Below are positions 1 through 5,887 of a DNA stretch of 5,887 nt, one piece after another. The stretch covers positions 1-5,887 of the forward strand of contig JANMZX010000309.1 in the NCBI GenBank assembly GCA_031383745.1. Direction: 5' to 3'. Below the pieces are notes generated by a model that saw only the letters and a list, made by a program, of their open reading frames with translations, searched no databases and was not told where the DNA came from. Numbering within the stretch: the stretch's first letter is position 1; each line of letters begins with the position of its first letter. A program made the translations under genes and the position numbers. The stretch is from CAISIP01 sp031383745 (GTDB taxonomy: Bacteria; Pseudomonadota; Gammaproteobacteria; Burkholderiales; Burkholderiaceae_C).

Positions 1-1839
1 GACGACTTCCTGGTCGGCACCGACGCGGACGACTGGTACCTCGGTGGCTTGGGCAACGACACGCTGTTCGGCGGTCTGGGCAACGATACGCTGGACGGCG
101 GCAGCGGCACGCAGGACCAGGCCATCTACGACAACGCCACCAGCGGGGTCACCGTCAGTCTGGGTCTCGCGGGTGCCCAGTTCACCGGCAATGCCGGATT
201 CGACACACTGCTCCGTATCGAATACCTGACCGGTGGCGCATTCGACGACCTGCTGATCGGTGACGACGGCGACAACCGGCTGGAAGGCCTGGGCGGCAAC
301 GACACGCTGGAAGGCGGGCTCGGCAACGACACACTCGATGGCGGCGCCGGATTCGACATCGCATCCTTTGCCAGCGCTTTCGGCGTCTACGTCTCGCTGG
401 ATGATCCGAACCCGCATTTCACCGGTGCTGGCATCGACACCTTCATCAGCGTCGAGGGGCTCGAGGGCAGCCAGTACGACGATGAACTGCGCGGAAACAG
501 CGGCAACAACCGGCTGTCCGGCCTGGGCGGCGACGACACCCTCGGCGGCGGCGGTGGCTTCGACACCCTGCTCGGCGGCTTTGGCAATGACGTGCTGGAC
601 GGCACCGGCTTCGGCGCGTCGACACTCGTTGGCGGCGATGGCAACGACATCTATTTCGTCGACAGCACGGACGACTTCGTCGACGAGTCGGGCAGCAATG
701 GGTACGACATCGTTCGCACGTTTGCGTCCATCTCGTTGACCGACGGCATCGAGGAGGTCAACTACTTCGGCGCCGACGGTGGCGGGATCACGGGCAACAA
801 CCAGGACAACCTGATGACCGGGTTTGCCAACGGCATGACCCTGGACGGCCGTGGCGGCAACGACACGCTGGAGGCGGGCAGCGGCAACGACTTCCTGTTC
901 GGCGGAACGGGCGACGATTCGCTGAACGGTTCGTTTGGCAGCGACGTGCTGTCCGGCGACACCGGCAACGACACACTGGACGGAGGCGACGGCTCCGACA
1001 ACATGGCGGGTGGACTGGGTGCCGACGAATACCACGTCGACAACCAGGGGGACGTGGTCACCGAACTCAACAACGACCCGGGTTCGCTGCACATCGGGCT
1101 GGGGCTGGGCAGCGCGATAGACAAGGTGATCGCCAGCATCAGCTACGCGTTGAGCCAGTTCGTGGAAAACCTCACGCTGCTCGATGCCGCCACTGCACTG
1201 ACCGGCACCGGAAACGCCGAGAAGAACCTCCTGCTGGGCAACAGCTTCAACAACACCCTGACGGGCAATGCCGGTGACGACACCCTGGACGGCGCCGGCG
1301 GCAACGACACCCTGCTGGGAGGCGCCGGCAACGACTCCCTTCTGGGAGACGTGGGCTTCGACTCGCTCGATGGCGGCGACGGCCTCGACAACCTCAATGG
1401 CGGCATCAATGCCGACACCCTTGCAGGCGGGCTCGGCAACGACTTCCTGAGCGGTGGCAAGGGCACCGATAACCTCAACGGCGGCGAGGGTGACGACACC
1501 CTGGTGGGCGGGCTGGGCACCGACCTGCTGACCGGCGGGCCGGGCGCCGACCATTTCGTATTCCGCAACCCGCTCGATGGCACCAGCAATATCGACACCT
1601 TCACTGATTTCGCAGCCGGCGTGGACGTCATCGAGTTGTCGGCCAGCATTTTTGCGGCATTCTCCGGCCAGGTTGGCGTCCGCATCGCCCCTGGGGGCAA
1701 CCTGGGCTACAACCCCGTGACCGGGGTGCTCGCGTACGACGCCGACGGCGCCGGCGCCGGCCAGCCGATCACCTTCGCGATCATGGGCACATCGACCCAT
1801 CCGGCCTCCATGTCGAATGATTTCCTGATCGTGGCGTGA
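1..1839 (+). CDS. RTX calcium-binding secreted protein, C-terminal part (5' partial)
   Basis: Frame 1 is open from the first base to TGA at 1837-1839, giving 612 visible residues. The true start lies upstream, and the TTG at 49 is only an internal codon. The protein is mostly GGxGxDxLx nonapeptides (for example GGLGNDTL and GGAGNDSL), which form calcium-filled beta-rolls after export in this family. Four spacer modules interrupt the blocks. Two (about residues 38-82 and 117-165) have a VSL...G-DT...E-L-G pattern. Two (about 214-262 and 340-405) have a Y-V-D...V-E...S-S...VE pattern. Residues 515-612 resemble the serralysin (peptidase M10) C-terminal region: GADHFVF, then TFTDFAAGVDVIELS, then YDADGAGAG, ending NDFLIVA. 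This is the usual form of an uncleaved type I secretion signal. No catalytic domain is visible, so the activity (adhesin, protease, lipase or S-layer-like) cannot be assigned. It runs directly into the FecR-TPR-barrel gene. Confidence 0.93.
   Translation, partial: DDFLVGTDADDWYLGGLGNDTLFGGLGNDTLDGGSGTQDQAIYDNATSGVTVSLGLAGAQFTGNAGFDTLLRIEYLTGGAFDDLLIGDDGDNRLEGLGGNDTLEGGLGNDTLDGGAGFDIASFASAFGVYVSLDDPNPHFTGAGIDTFISVEGLEGSQYDDELRGNSGNNRLSGLGGDDTLGGGGGFDTLLGGFGNDVLDGTGFGASTLVGGDGNDIYFVDSTDDFVDESGSNGYDIVRTFASISLTDGIEEVNYFGADGGGITGNNQDNLMTGFANGMTLDGRGGNDTLEAGSGNDFLFGGTGDDSLNGSFGSDVLSGDTGNDTLDGGDGSDNMAGGLGADEYHVDNQGDVVTELNNDPGSLHIGLGLGSAIDKVIASISYALSQFVENLTLLDAATALTGTGNAEKNLLLGNSFNNTLTGNAGDDTLDGAGGNDTLLGGAGNDSLLGDVGFDSLDGGDGLDNLNGGINADTLAGGLGNDFLSGGKGTDNLNGGEGDDTLVGGLGTDLLTGGPGADHFVFRNPLDGTSNIDTFTDFAAGVDVIELSASIFAAFSGQVGVRIAPGGNLGYNPVTGVLAYDADGAGAGQPITFAIMGTSTHPASMSNDFLIVA
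43..1557 (+). repeat. RTX nonapeptide-coding repeat blocks
   Basis: Five clusters of degenerate 27-base units encode GGxGxDxLx: about 43-108, 262-357, 493-651, 787-1029 and 1210-1557. The last is the longest uninterrupted run, with roughly a dozen units. The DNA core GGCAACGACACsCTG recurs with synonymous changes (ACG, ACA or ACC for Thr; CTG or CTC for Leu). The repeats are therefore held mainly at protein level, though near-identical stretches could still recombine. The glycine turns and aspartates are the calcium ligands in characterised RTX beta-rolls. Confidence 0.9.
1543..1836 (+). other. Type I secretion C-terminal region of the RTX protein
   Basis: This segment encodes residues 515-612 of the visible protein. 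It starts at GADHFVF, immediately after the last RTX unit, and contains a D-T-F-T-D-F-x-x-G-x-D-x-I-E-L motif characteristic of serralysin-type C-terminal domains. It continues through a D-A-D-G-A-G loop around residues 580-585 that could bind calcium, and ends in Asp-Phe followed by hydrophobic residues. In the family, the last ~50-100 residues are recognised by an ABC transporter, membrane-fusion protein and TolC-type pore. None of those three genes is in this window. Confidence 0.75.
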
Positions 1840-1841
1840 CC

Positions 1842-1869
1842 TCCATCCATCCACCCATCCATCCATTCA
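1842..1869 (+). repeat. TCCA tetranucleotide repeat at the gene junction
   Basis: Seven consecutive 4-base units read TCCA x3, CCCA, TCCA x2, TTCA. They begin 3 bases after the RTX stop codon and end 8 bases before the ATG at 1878. They are non-coding if translation starts at 1878. They encode a Ser-Ile-His-Pro-rich leader if it starts at the GTG at 1836. Tetranucleotide tracts can vary in copy number by slippage. This one is short and already degenerate, so variability is only a possibility. Confidence 0.85.
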
Positions 1870-1877
1870 CCAGCACC

Positions 1878-4800
1878 ATGAACCACCCGCTTCGCACCTG
1901 GTCCACAACGCGCGCATTGCTGTCCCTGGCTTTGCTGCTGTGTCTGCTTGCACGCGGCGCGCATGCCCGCGATGCCGAGGTGGTGCTGCTGATCGGCAAC
2001 GCCGAATTCCAGGAACAGGGGCTGAGCACGTGGAAGCCCGCTGCAGTACAGCAGCAACTGGTCACCGGCACGGCGGTACGCACCGCGGCAGCCAGCCAGC
2101 TGGCGCTGGTGCTGCGCGACCAGACACAGATCCGCCTGAACGAGCGCACCTGGCTGCGGCTCGCAAGCGTGGGCGGAGACGGTGACGGCACCAACCTCGA
2201 ACTCGTCGGCGGACGCATGTGGGCGCAGGCCAGGCAATATCTCACTGGCTCGCTGCGCTCCGCCACCAGCCTGATTGGCAACACACTGCGCCAAGGACGC
2301 CCGCCGCTGATGGTGACCACCCCCACCTCCACCATCGGCATCCGCGGCACCGACTGGGAAGTGGTGGCCGACGACGAGCGCACGGTGGTCACCGTGTTGT
2401 CTGGCGAGGTGGAGGTAGGCAACGACTTTGGCCAGATCATGGTTGGCCCCAACGAACAGGCGATCGCGCTGCGCGGGCAGGCACCCACCAAGAGCCTGCT
2501 GTCCCAAGCCCGCGACCGGGTCCAGTGGGTCACGGCCTACCGGCCCGAGCCCCGGCGCTGGGTGCCGCTGGTACCCGCGGAGCTGGTGCAGGTGGTGGCC
2601 GCCATCGATGCCGGCGACTTCGCCACGGCCCTGCCTTTGCTGCAGCAGCAGGCGCCCGGCTCCGCCGCTGCCCGCCTGCTGCTGGCCGACATGCTGCTGT
2701 TCCTCGGGCGCGCAGGTGATGCCATCACCTTGCTCGAACCGGCCGCCCGCGCCGGCGCCGGCGACCCGATGGCAATGGCGCTGCTGGCGCGCGCATTGGT
2801 GCTGGCCGGGCGCATCGACGACGCACGCAGCCTGCTTGCGGCGGCACCGGGCGGCCCCCCACCCCACCAGGAACTCGTGCTGGCACGCGCCGACGTGGCG
2901 CGCCTGGGCGGCGAGGCGCAACGCGCGCTGCAGCTGTTCGCCGAGGTGGCAGCGGCCTACCCGCAAAGCGCCGAGGCCTGGTTCGGCATGGGCCGCATCG
3001 AGAACGAAAAGGAAAACGTCGCCCGTGCGCGCGCCGCACTGGACGAAGCGCTCCGCCTCGCGCCCGACGCCCCCGGCTACCGTGGCGAACGCGCCACCGT
3101 CGAGACGCTGGCTGGCAACCTGCAGGCCGCCCGGGCGGCATTCACAGACGCATTGCAGCGCGCACCGGACGACTACCTGGCGCTGACCGGCCTGGGCATA
3201 CTGCAGTTGAAGGCCGGCCAGACTGACGCTGCGCTGCAGTCCTTCCTCAAGGCCGGGGTCATCGAGCCGGGGTTTGCGCGGGCCCAGTTGTACGGTGGCG
3301 TGGCCTATTACCAGCTTGGCAGCCGGCAACGCGCGCTGGAGTCGGTGCTGCGCGCTGCAGAGCTCGACCCGCGCGACCCCCTGCCCCATGTGATGCTGGC
3401 GCTGATGCGTGCCGACGCACGCCAGCTCGGCGCGGCCGAAGACGCAGCACGCGAGGCGCAGGCCCGCCTGCCCTACCTGAAATCGCTCAACCAGATCCTG
3501 AACGACCAGAAAGGCAGCGCCAACCTGGGCAGCTCGCTGGCAGCCTTCGGCCTGGAAGAATGGGCCACCTATTACGCCTACGAGGCCTACTCGCCCTATT
3601 GGGCCGGTAGCCACCTGTTTCTGGCCGACCGCCATACCGGTGATTTCGACAAGAACTCGGAGCTGTTCAAGGGATTCCTCACCGACCCGACGGTTTTCGG
3701 CGCGTCCAACCGGTTTTCGTCGCTGATCGCCGTGCCGGGCCATTACGGGCGGGTCGACCTGTTCCTGGAACGTAACAACTGGTACACCGGCGCCCTGATC
3801 GGCACGGCCAACGGCCTGTCGGTCGAACCGTTTCCGCTGGCCTATTACCTCAGTGGCGACCTGTCGGATGGCGCCTCGCGCGACAACAACACCCAGGGGC
3901 ACGGCCGCAACCTCACGCTAGGACTGGGCGCCAAACCGCGCCACGACATCGGGTTGTTCGCGTTTGGCACCAACACCAACATCGACACCACCATCCGCAG
4001 TGCGGCGTTCCCGCAGGACCCGCTGGTGCAGCGCGAAGACCGCGCCGACCTGGGCGTCAACTTCAAGCTGGCGCCCGACAACCAGTTCTGGTTCAAGGCC
4101 GGAGCCGGACGCCAACAGAACGACGTGTCCGGCACCCTGGTCTCGCAGGCCAGCGCCGATGCGCTCAACCTCGCGGCCGCGCCTTTCGTGTTCGGCCCGG
4201 CGGGCACACTCGACCGCTTCAACTCCTCCGTGGTCCAGCACGACCAGCAGTTTCGCCACGCGTTCTCCAGCGGCGCGTGGCAGTGGAACTGGGGGGTGGA
4301 GCATTCCCGCCAGGTGCGCAGCGGCTCCGTGGCCACGAGCTTCGACGGCTTGTTCGCTGCGTTGACTGCGCATACGACGGTCGCGACAACCGACCGGTTC
4401 ACGGTGAATTCCACCGACACCTACCTGGGTGCCCGCTACCGCGCGGCAAGCGGTCTGGAGTTCGAAGGCGCGCTGTTCGAACAGCATGCACGCACCACGC
4501 GCAGCGGGGGCACCAACGTGCAGGCCCTGCTCATAGGGGCGCCGCCACCAATCGTGCTGCTGGACGCGCCCAATGCGGCGGCACAGCGGTTCTCTGAACT
4601 CAACCCGCGCCTGGGCGTGAAATTGCCCCTGGGCGAGCGCCAGGCGCTACGCCTGGTCGGGCAGCAATGGCGTCGCCCGGGCTCGGCCGGCACGCTGGCG
4701 CCGGTCGACACACTGGGCATCGCACTCAATGACCGGCTGCCGATCGCCGGCGGCCTGTACCAGCGCACGCGGCTGCAATACGACGCCGAAGTCGGCAGCA

Positions 4801-5366
4801 GCAGCTTCGTGCAGGCTTTCGTCGACGCGGAACGGGTGGACAACGGCCTGGGCGGCGCCCGCAACACCATCAGCGTGTTCGAACTGACCCAGTTGCAGAA
4901 CCTGCGCAACCGGGAAGACGTGTTCAGCCCGCGGCCGGACATCGAGGACACGCCGATCTTCGGCCGCGGCACGGTGCGTACTTTCGGCCTGGCCGCCAAC
5001 CAGCGCTGGGGCGCCAACCAGACGGTATCTCTGCGCTACCTGTACCGTGACAGCCACCAGGGCGGCGCGAGTGCCGGCCTGCTGGTGCCCTACCTGCCGC
5101 GGCATTTCCTGCGCCTGGGCAGCCAGTGGTCGCTGCAGGACCGCTGGTTGCTGGGTGTCAGCGGCACCTACCGCAGCCTGCGCTTTCGCGACGACACCAA
5201 CCTCGATCCAATCCAGCACGGCTGGGCCTACGGCCTCTCGGTAGCGTGGGAGAGCGAGGACAAACGCTCCAGCGTGCAGCTGATCCTAGACAACCTGCTG
5301 TCGCGTACCCGCGCGGGCGACAAGCCGGATGCGCACATGGTGGTGCGTTATGGGTACAGGTTTTGA
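1878..5366 (+). CDS. FecR-domain, TPR and outer-membrane beta-barrel protein
   Basis: The ATG at 1878 gives 1162 residues and was chosen because it places a typical signal peptide at the very N-terminus: a basic stretch, a hydrophobic core LLSLALLLCLLA, and likely cleavage after A-H-A at residue 30. No lipobox precedes the cysteine. The in-frame GTG at 1836 overlaps the RTX stop and would add 14 residues. Neither start has a clear Shine-Dalgarno sequence, which fits coupling to the upstream gene. Residues about 35-200 are FecR-like, with LELVGGRMWAQ, then TPTSTIGIRGTDW (148-160) and TVLSGEVEV. Residues about 235-533 are alanine/leucine-rich helical pairs of TPR type (for example AEAWFGMGRIENEKENVARA). 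After a linker (about 546-615, with GFLTDPTVFGASNRF) come many amphipathic strands with aromatic girdles, ending VVRYGYRF. The terminal Phe matches the BAM recognition signal of outer-membrane barrels. It has no anti-sigma N-terminal region, so it is not a classical FecR regulator. It is probably a periplasm-plus-outer-membrane protein for secretion, anchoring or uptake, as in TPR-barrel exporters such as PgaA and BcsC. The substrate is unknown. Confidence 0.9.
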   Translation: MNHPLRTWSTTRALLSLALLLCLLARGAHARDAEVVLLIGNAEFQEQGLSTWKPAAVQQQLVTGTAVRTAAASQLALVLRDQTQIRLNERTWLRLASVGGDGDGTNLELVGGRMWAQARQYLTGSLRSATSLIGNTLRQGRPPLMVTTPTSTIGIRGTDWEVVADDERTVVTVLSGEVEVGNDFGQIMVGPNEQAIALRGQAPTKSLLSQARDRVQWVTAYRPEPRRWVPLVPAELVQVVAAIDAGDFATALPLLQQQAPGSAAARLLLADMLLFLGRAGDAITLLEPAARAGAGDPMAMALLARALVLAGRIDDARSLLAAAPGGPPPHQELVLARADVARLGGEAQRALQLFAEVAAAYPQSAEAWFGMGRIENEKENVARARAALDEALRLAPDAPGYRGERATVETLAGNLQAARAAFTDALQRAPDDYLALTGLGILQLKAGQTDAALQSFLKAGVIEPGFARAQLYGGVAYYQLGSRQRALESVLRAAELDPRDPLPHVMLALMRADARQLGAAEDAAREAQARLPYLKSLNQILNDQKGSANLGSSLAAFGLEEWATYYAYEAYSPYWAGSHLFLADRHTGDFDKNSELFKGFLTDPTVFGASNRFSSLIAVPGHYGRVDLFLERNNWYTGALIGTANGLSVEPFPLAYYLSGDLSDGASRDNNTQGHGRNLTLGLGAKPRHDIGLFAFGTNTNIDTTIRSAAFPQDPLVQREDRADLGVNFKLAPDNQFWFKAGAGRQQNDVSGTLVSQASADALNLAAAPFVFGPAGTLDRFNSSVVQHDQQFRHAFSSGAWQWNWGVEHSRQVRSGSVATSFDGLFAALTAHTTVATTDRFTVNSTDTYLGARYRAASGLEFEGALFEQHARTTRSGGTNVQALLIGAPPPIVLLDAPNAAAQRFSELNPRLGVKLPLGERQALRLVGQQWRRPGSAGTLAPVDTLGIALNDRLPIAGGLYQRTRLQYDAEVGSSSFVQAFVDAERVDNGLGGARNTISVFELTQLQNLRNREDVFSPRPDIEDTPIFGRGTVRTFGLAANQRWGANQTVSLRYLYRDSHQGGASAGLLVPYLPRHFLRLGSQWSLQDRWLLGVSGTYRSLRFRDDTNLDPIQHGWAYGLSVAWESEDKRSSVQLILDNLLSRTRAGDKPDAHMVVRYGYRF

Positions 5367-5662
5367 CGGGGTCCAGATCAGGCAGCCCGGACAATTCTTG
5401 TGGACCGGCAGCATCTCAAGTACTCCTGGCGGTGCGGACGGCCATAGCTTGTCTGGTCAGGGACCAGCTGTGACGATGTCACCACCTGCCGGGAGGAAAA
5501 CGACCATGTTGGCACTGAAGCCGCGGACTTCGAGTCCCAGCTTACAGACGTCCCTGTGCGCACCGCCGGCTACCTTGTCTTGCCGGCAACACGGCGGGAT
5601 TACCCTGCGTATCTGCAAGCATCCGCTTCCGCTACAGTTGTTGCACATCCCCGGGGTCGCCC
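5367..5662 (+). other. Intergenic region with several short inverted repeats
   Basis: About 296 bases between the barrel gene stop and the DUF4347-like ORF carry no protein I recognise in any frame. Visible inverted repeats are GGTCCA 5370-5375 with TGGACC 5401-5406, CTGGTC/GACCAG (5453-5467), GTGAC/GTCAC (5470-5482), GGACT/AGTCC (5525-5537) and GCCGGC/GCCGGC (5565-5587). None is followed by a T tract, so no intrinsic terminator can be called. No convincing sigma70 promoter and no riboswitch consensus was found. Base composition looks less GC-rich than in the flanking genes. Confidence 0.6.
5453..5482 (+). other. Two adjacent perfect short hairpins
   Basis: CTGGTC-AGG-GACCAG (6-bp stem, 3-base loop) is followed after two bases by GTGAC-GAT-GTCAC (5-bp stem, 3-base loop). 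Both lie about 90 bases past the barrel gene stop. They could be a processing or pausing signal in the transcript, or an operator. The second resembles a CRP half-site pair, but its spacing is one base too short. The structure is directly visible; the function is unknown. Confidence 0.4.
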
Positions 5663-5809
5663 ATGCAAACCACACAAAACGCACGAAGAGAACTCTACGT
5701 TTTTGACGCGGCCGTCCCGGAACTGCAGAAACTGATCGATGCTGTCGGAGGGGATCAGGACATCCTGATCGTCGATTACGGCGATGTCCCATCCATAGTT
5801 GAAGGTTGA
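5663..5809 (+). pseudogene. Truncated start of a DUF4347-type giant surface protein gene
   Basis: The ATG at 5663 opens 48 codons to TGA at 5807-5809. Residues 8-40 contain RRELYVFDAAVPELQKLIDA followed by a DILIVDYG strand. This closely fits the opening of the DUF4347 domain: a strand ending in F-x-D, then V-P-(D/E)-x-x-x-L, then a hydrophobic strand ending in Asp. That domain is normally well over 100 residues and is followed by long cadherin-, VCBS- or RTX-like repeats in giant exported proteins. Here the match stops after about 40 residues, and both other + frames also hit stops within about 30 bases, so a single frameshift does not restore it. The stop lies in a GGTTGA-like repeat. A GGGG at 5652-5655 could serve as a weak ribosome site. 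I infer a gene interrupted or deleted at its 5' end. A genuine small protein is less likely but not excluded. The family call rests on motif memory only. Confidence 0.55.
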
Positions 5810-5824
5810 GGTTGGTGGTTGAAG
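5798..5824 (+). repeat. Degenerate GGTTGA hexamer repeat
   Basis: The stretch reads as imperfect tandem hexamers (GTTGAA, GGTTGA, GGTTGG, T, GGTTGA). GTTGAAG occurs at both ends (5798-5804 and 5818-5824). The repeat contains the stop codon of the DUF4347-like fragment and marks where the coding signal is lost. Its origin could be slippage or an inserted repeat element. Confidence 0.55.
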
Positions 5825-5865
5825 CCGTCAGGGCCCGCAGAATGTGGGTTCTGACATCAACAACC
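5817..5865 (+). other. Hairpin with a 10-bp stem and outer inverted repeat
   Basis: As RNA, bases 5827-5836 pair with 5846-5855 (GTCAGGGCCC against GGGTTCTGAC, including two G-U wobbles) around a 9-base loop. After a symmetric 5/5 internal loop, GGTTG 5817-5821 pairs with CAACC 5861-5865. In addition, TGGTTGA 5816-5822 is the exact inverse of TCAACCA 5881-5887 at the window edge. There is no T tract, so this is not a standard terminator. It could be a REP-like element, the end of a mobile element, or a structured RNA. No family is recognised. Confidence 0.45.
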
Positions 5866-5887
5866 TGTAGCCAAGAAAGCTCAACCA

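Noticed and set aside
49..1839. RTX gene starting at TTG 49.
   Set aside because: Frame 1 is already open at base 1 and encodes RTX-like sequence there (DDFLVGTDADD), so 49 is internal and the gene is 5' partial.
1707..3902. A 731-codon open frame on the minus strand opposite the RTX end and the FecR-TPR part of the barrel gene.
   Set aside because: It is a low-complexity Gln/Gly/Ala/Arg-rich shadow of a GC-rich gene and has no recognisable domain. The + strand gene has clear domains and a signal peptide. It also crosses the end of the RTX gene.
5370..5406. Intrinsic terminator after the barrel gene.
   Set aside because: The stem is 6 bp with a 25-base loop and no T tract follows.
5469..5483. 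CRP/Clp-like site TGTGA...TCACC.
   Set aside because: The spacer is 5 bases instead of 6 and the right half-site has a mismatch. It is better described as a short hairpin.
5525..5538. tRNA T-arm-like sequence containing TTCGAGTCC.
   Set aside because: The stem bases flanking the loop do not pair as a T-arm, and no acceptor or anticodon arms are present around it.
5448..5735. A second + strand frame without stops for about 95 codons, with fairly protein-like composition.
   Set aside because: It has no start codon in its first third and no family resemblance, and it overlaps two other candidate ORFs. It could be a decayed gene, but the evidence is too thin.
5457..5885. Minus-strand frame open from the right window edge through 5457, with an ATG near 5792.
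   Set aside because: The translation is Arg/Cys-rich and unfamiliar, and it is opposite the DUF4347-like ORF, which has family resemblance. A gene entering from the right cannot be fully excluded without more sequence.
5816..5887. Integron attC-like site suggested by GTTG...CAAC symmetry.
   Set aside because: attC ends run AAC at 5' and GTT at 3'. Here the order is reversed, and the RYYYAAC/GTTRRRY boxes do not match.

Overview
The window is GC-rich proteobacterial DNA, all read on the + strand. Codon use and the secretion and envelope gene families suggest a Beta- or Gammaproteobacterium, perhaps of Burkholderiales or Xanthomonadales type. I cannot fix the genus from the sequence. I see no tRNA, rRNA, CRISPR array or complete transposase.

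Layout: (1) Bases 1-1839 are the 3' part of a gene for a secreted calcium-binding RTX protein. It consists of glycine/aspartate-rich nonapeptide blocks separated by four spacer modules, and it ends in a serralysin-type C-terminal region typical of type I secretion substrates. Its N-terminus lies outside the window. (2) A junction at 1836-1880 holds the RTX stop codon, a GTG start overlapping that stop (GTGA), seven degenerate copies of a TCCA tetranucleotide, and then the more likely ATG start of the next gene. (3) Bases 1878-5366 encode one large envelope protein with a signal peptide, a FecR-type domain, a TPR-like helical region and a C-terminal outer-membrane beta-barrel ending in phenylalanine. 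(4) Bases 5367-5662 hold no convincing gene but contain several short tight inverted repeats. (5) Bases 5663-5809 encode 48 residues that look like the N-terminal start of a DUF4347 domain, the domain that commonly opens giant repeat-rich surface proteins. The resemblance stops abruptly in a GGTTGA-like hexamer repeat, followed by a hairpin and nested inverted repeats up to the window edge. This looks like a broken or truncated gene.

How the parts may work together: the RTX protein would be exported and fold with calcium outside the cell. The FecR-TPR-barrel protein, probably cotranscribed and perhaps translationally coupled, is placed to act at the outer membrane as an exporter, anchor or receptor for that protein or for a polysaccharide. 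The DUF4347 remnant suggests that a second giant adhesin gene lies, or once lay, downstream. The pairing is inferred from gene order and domain types, not shown directly.
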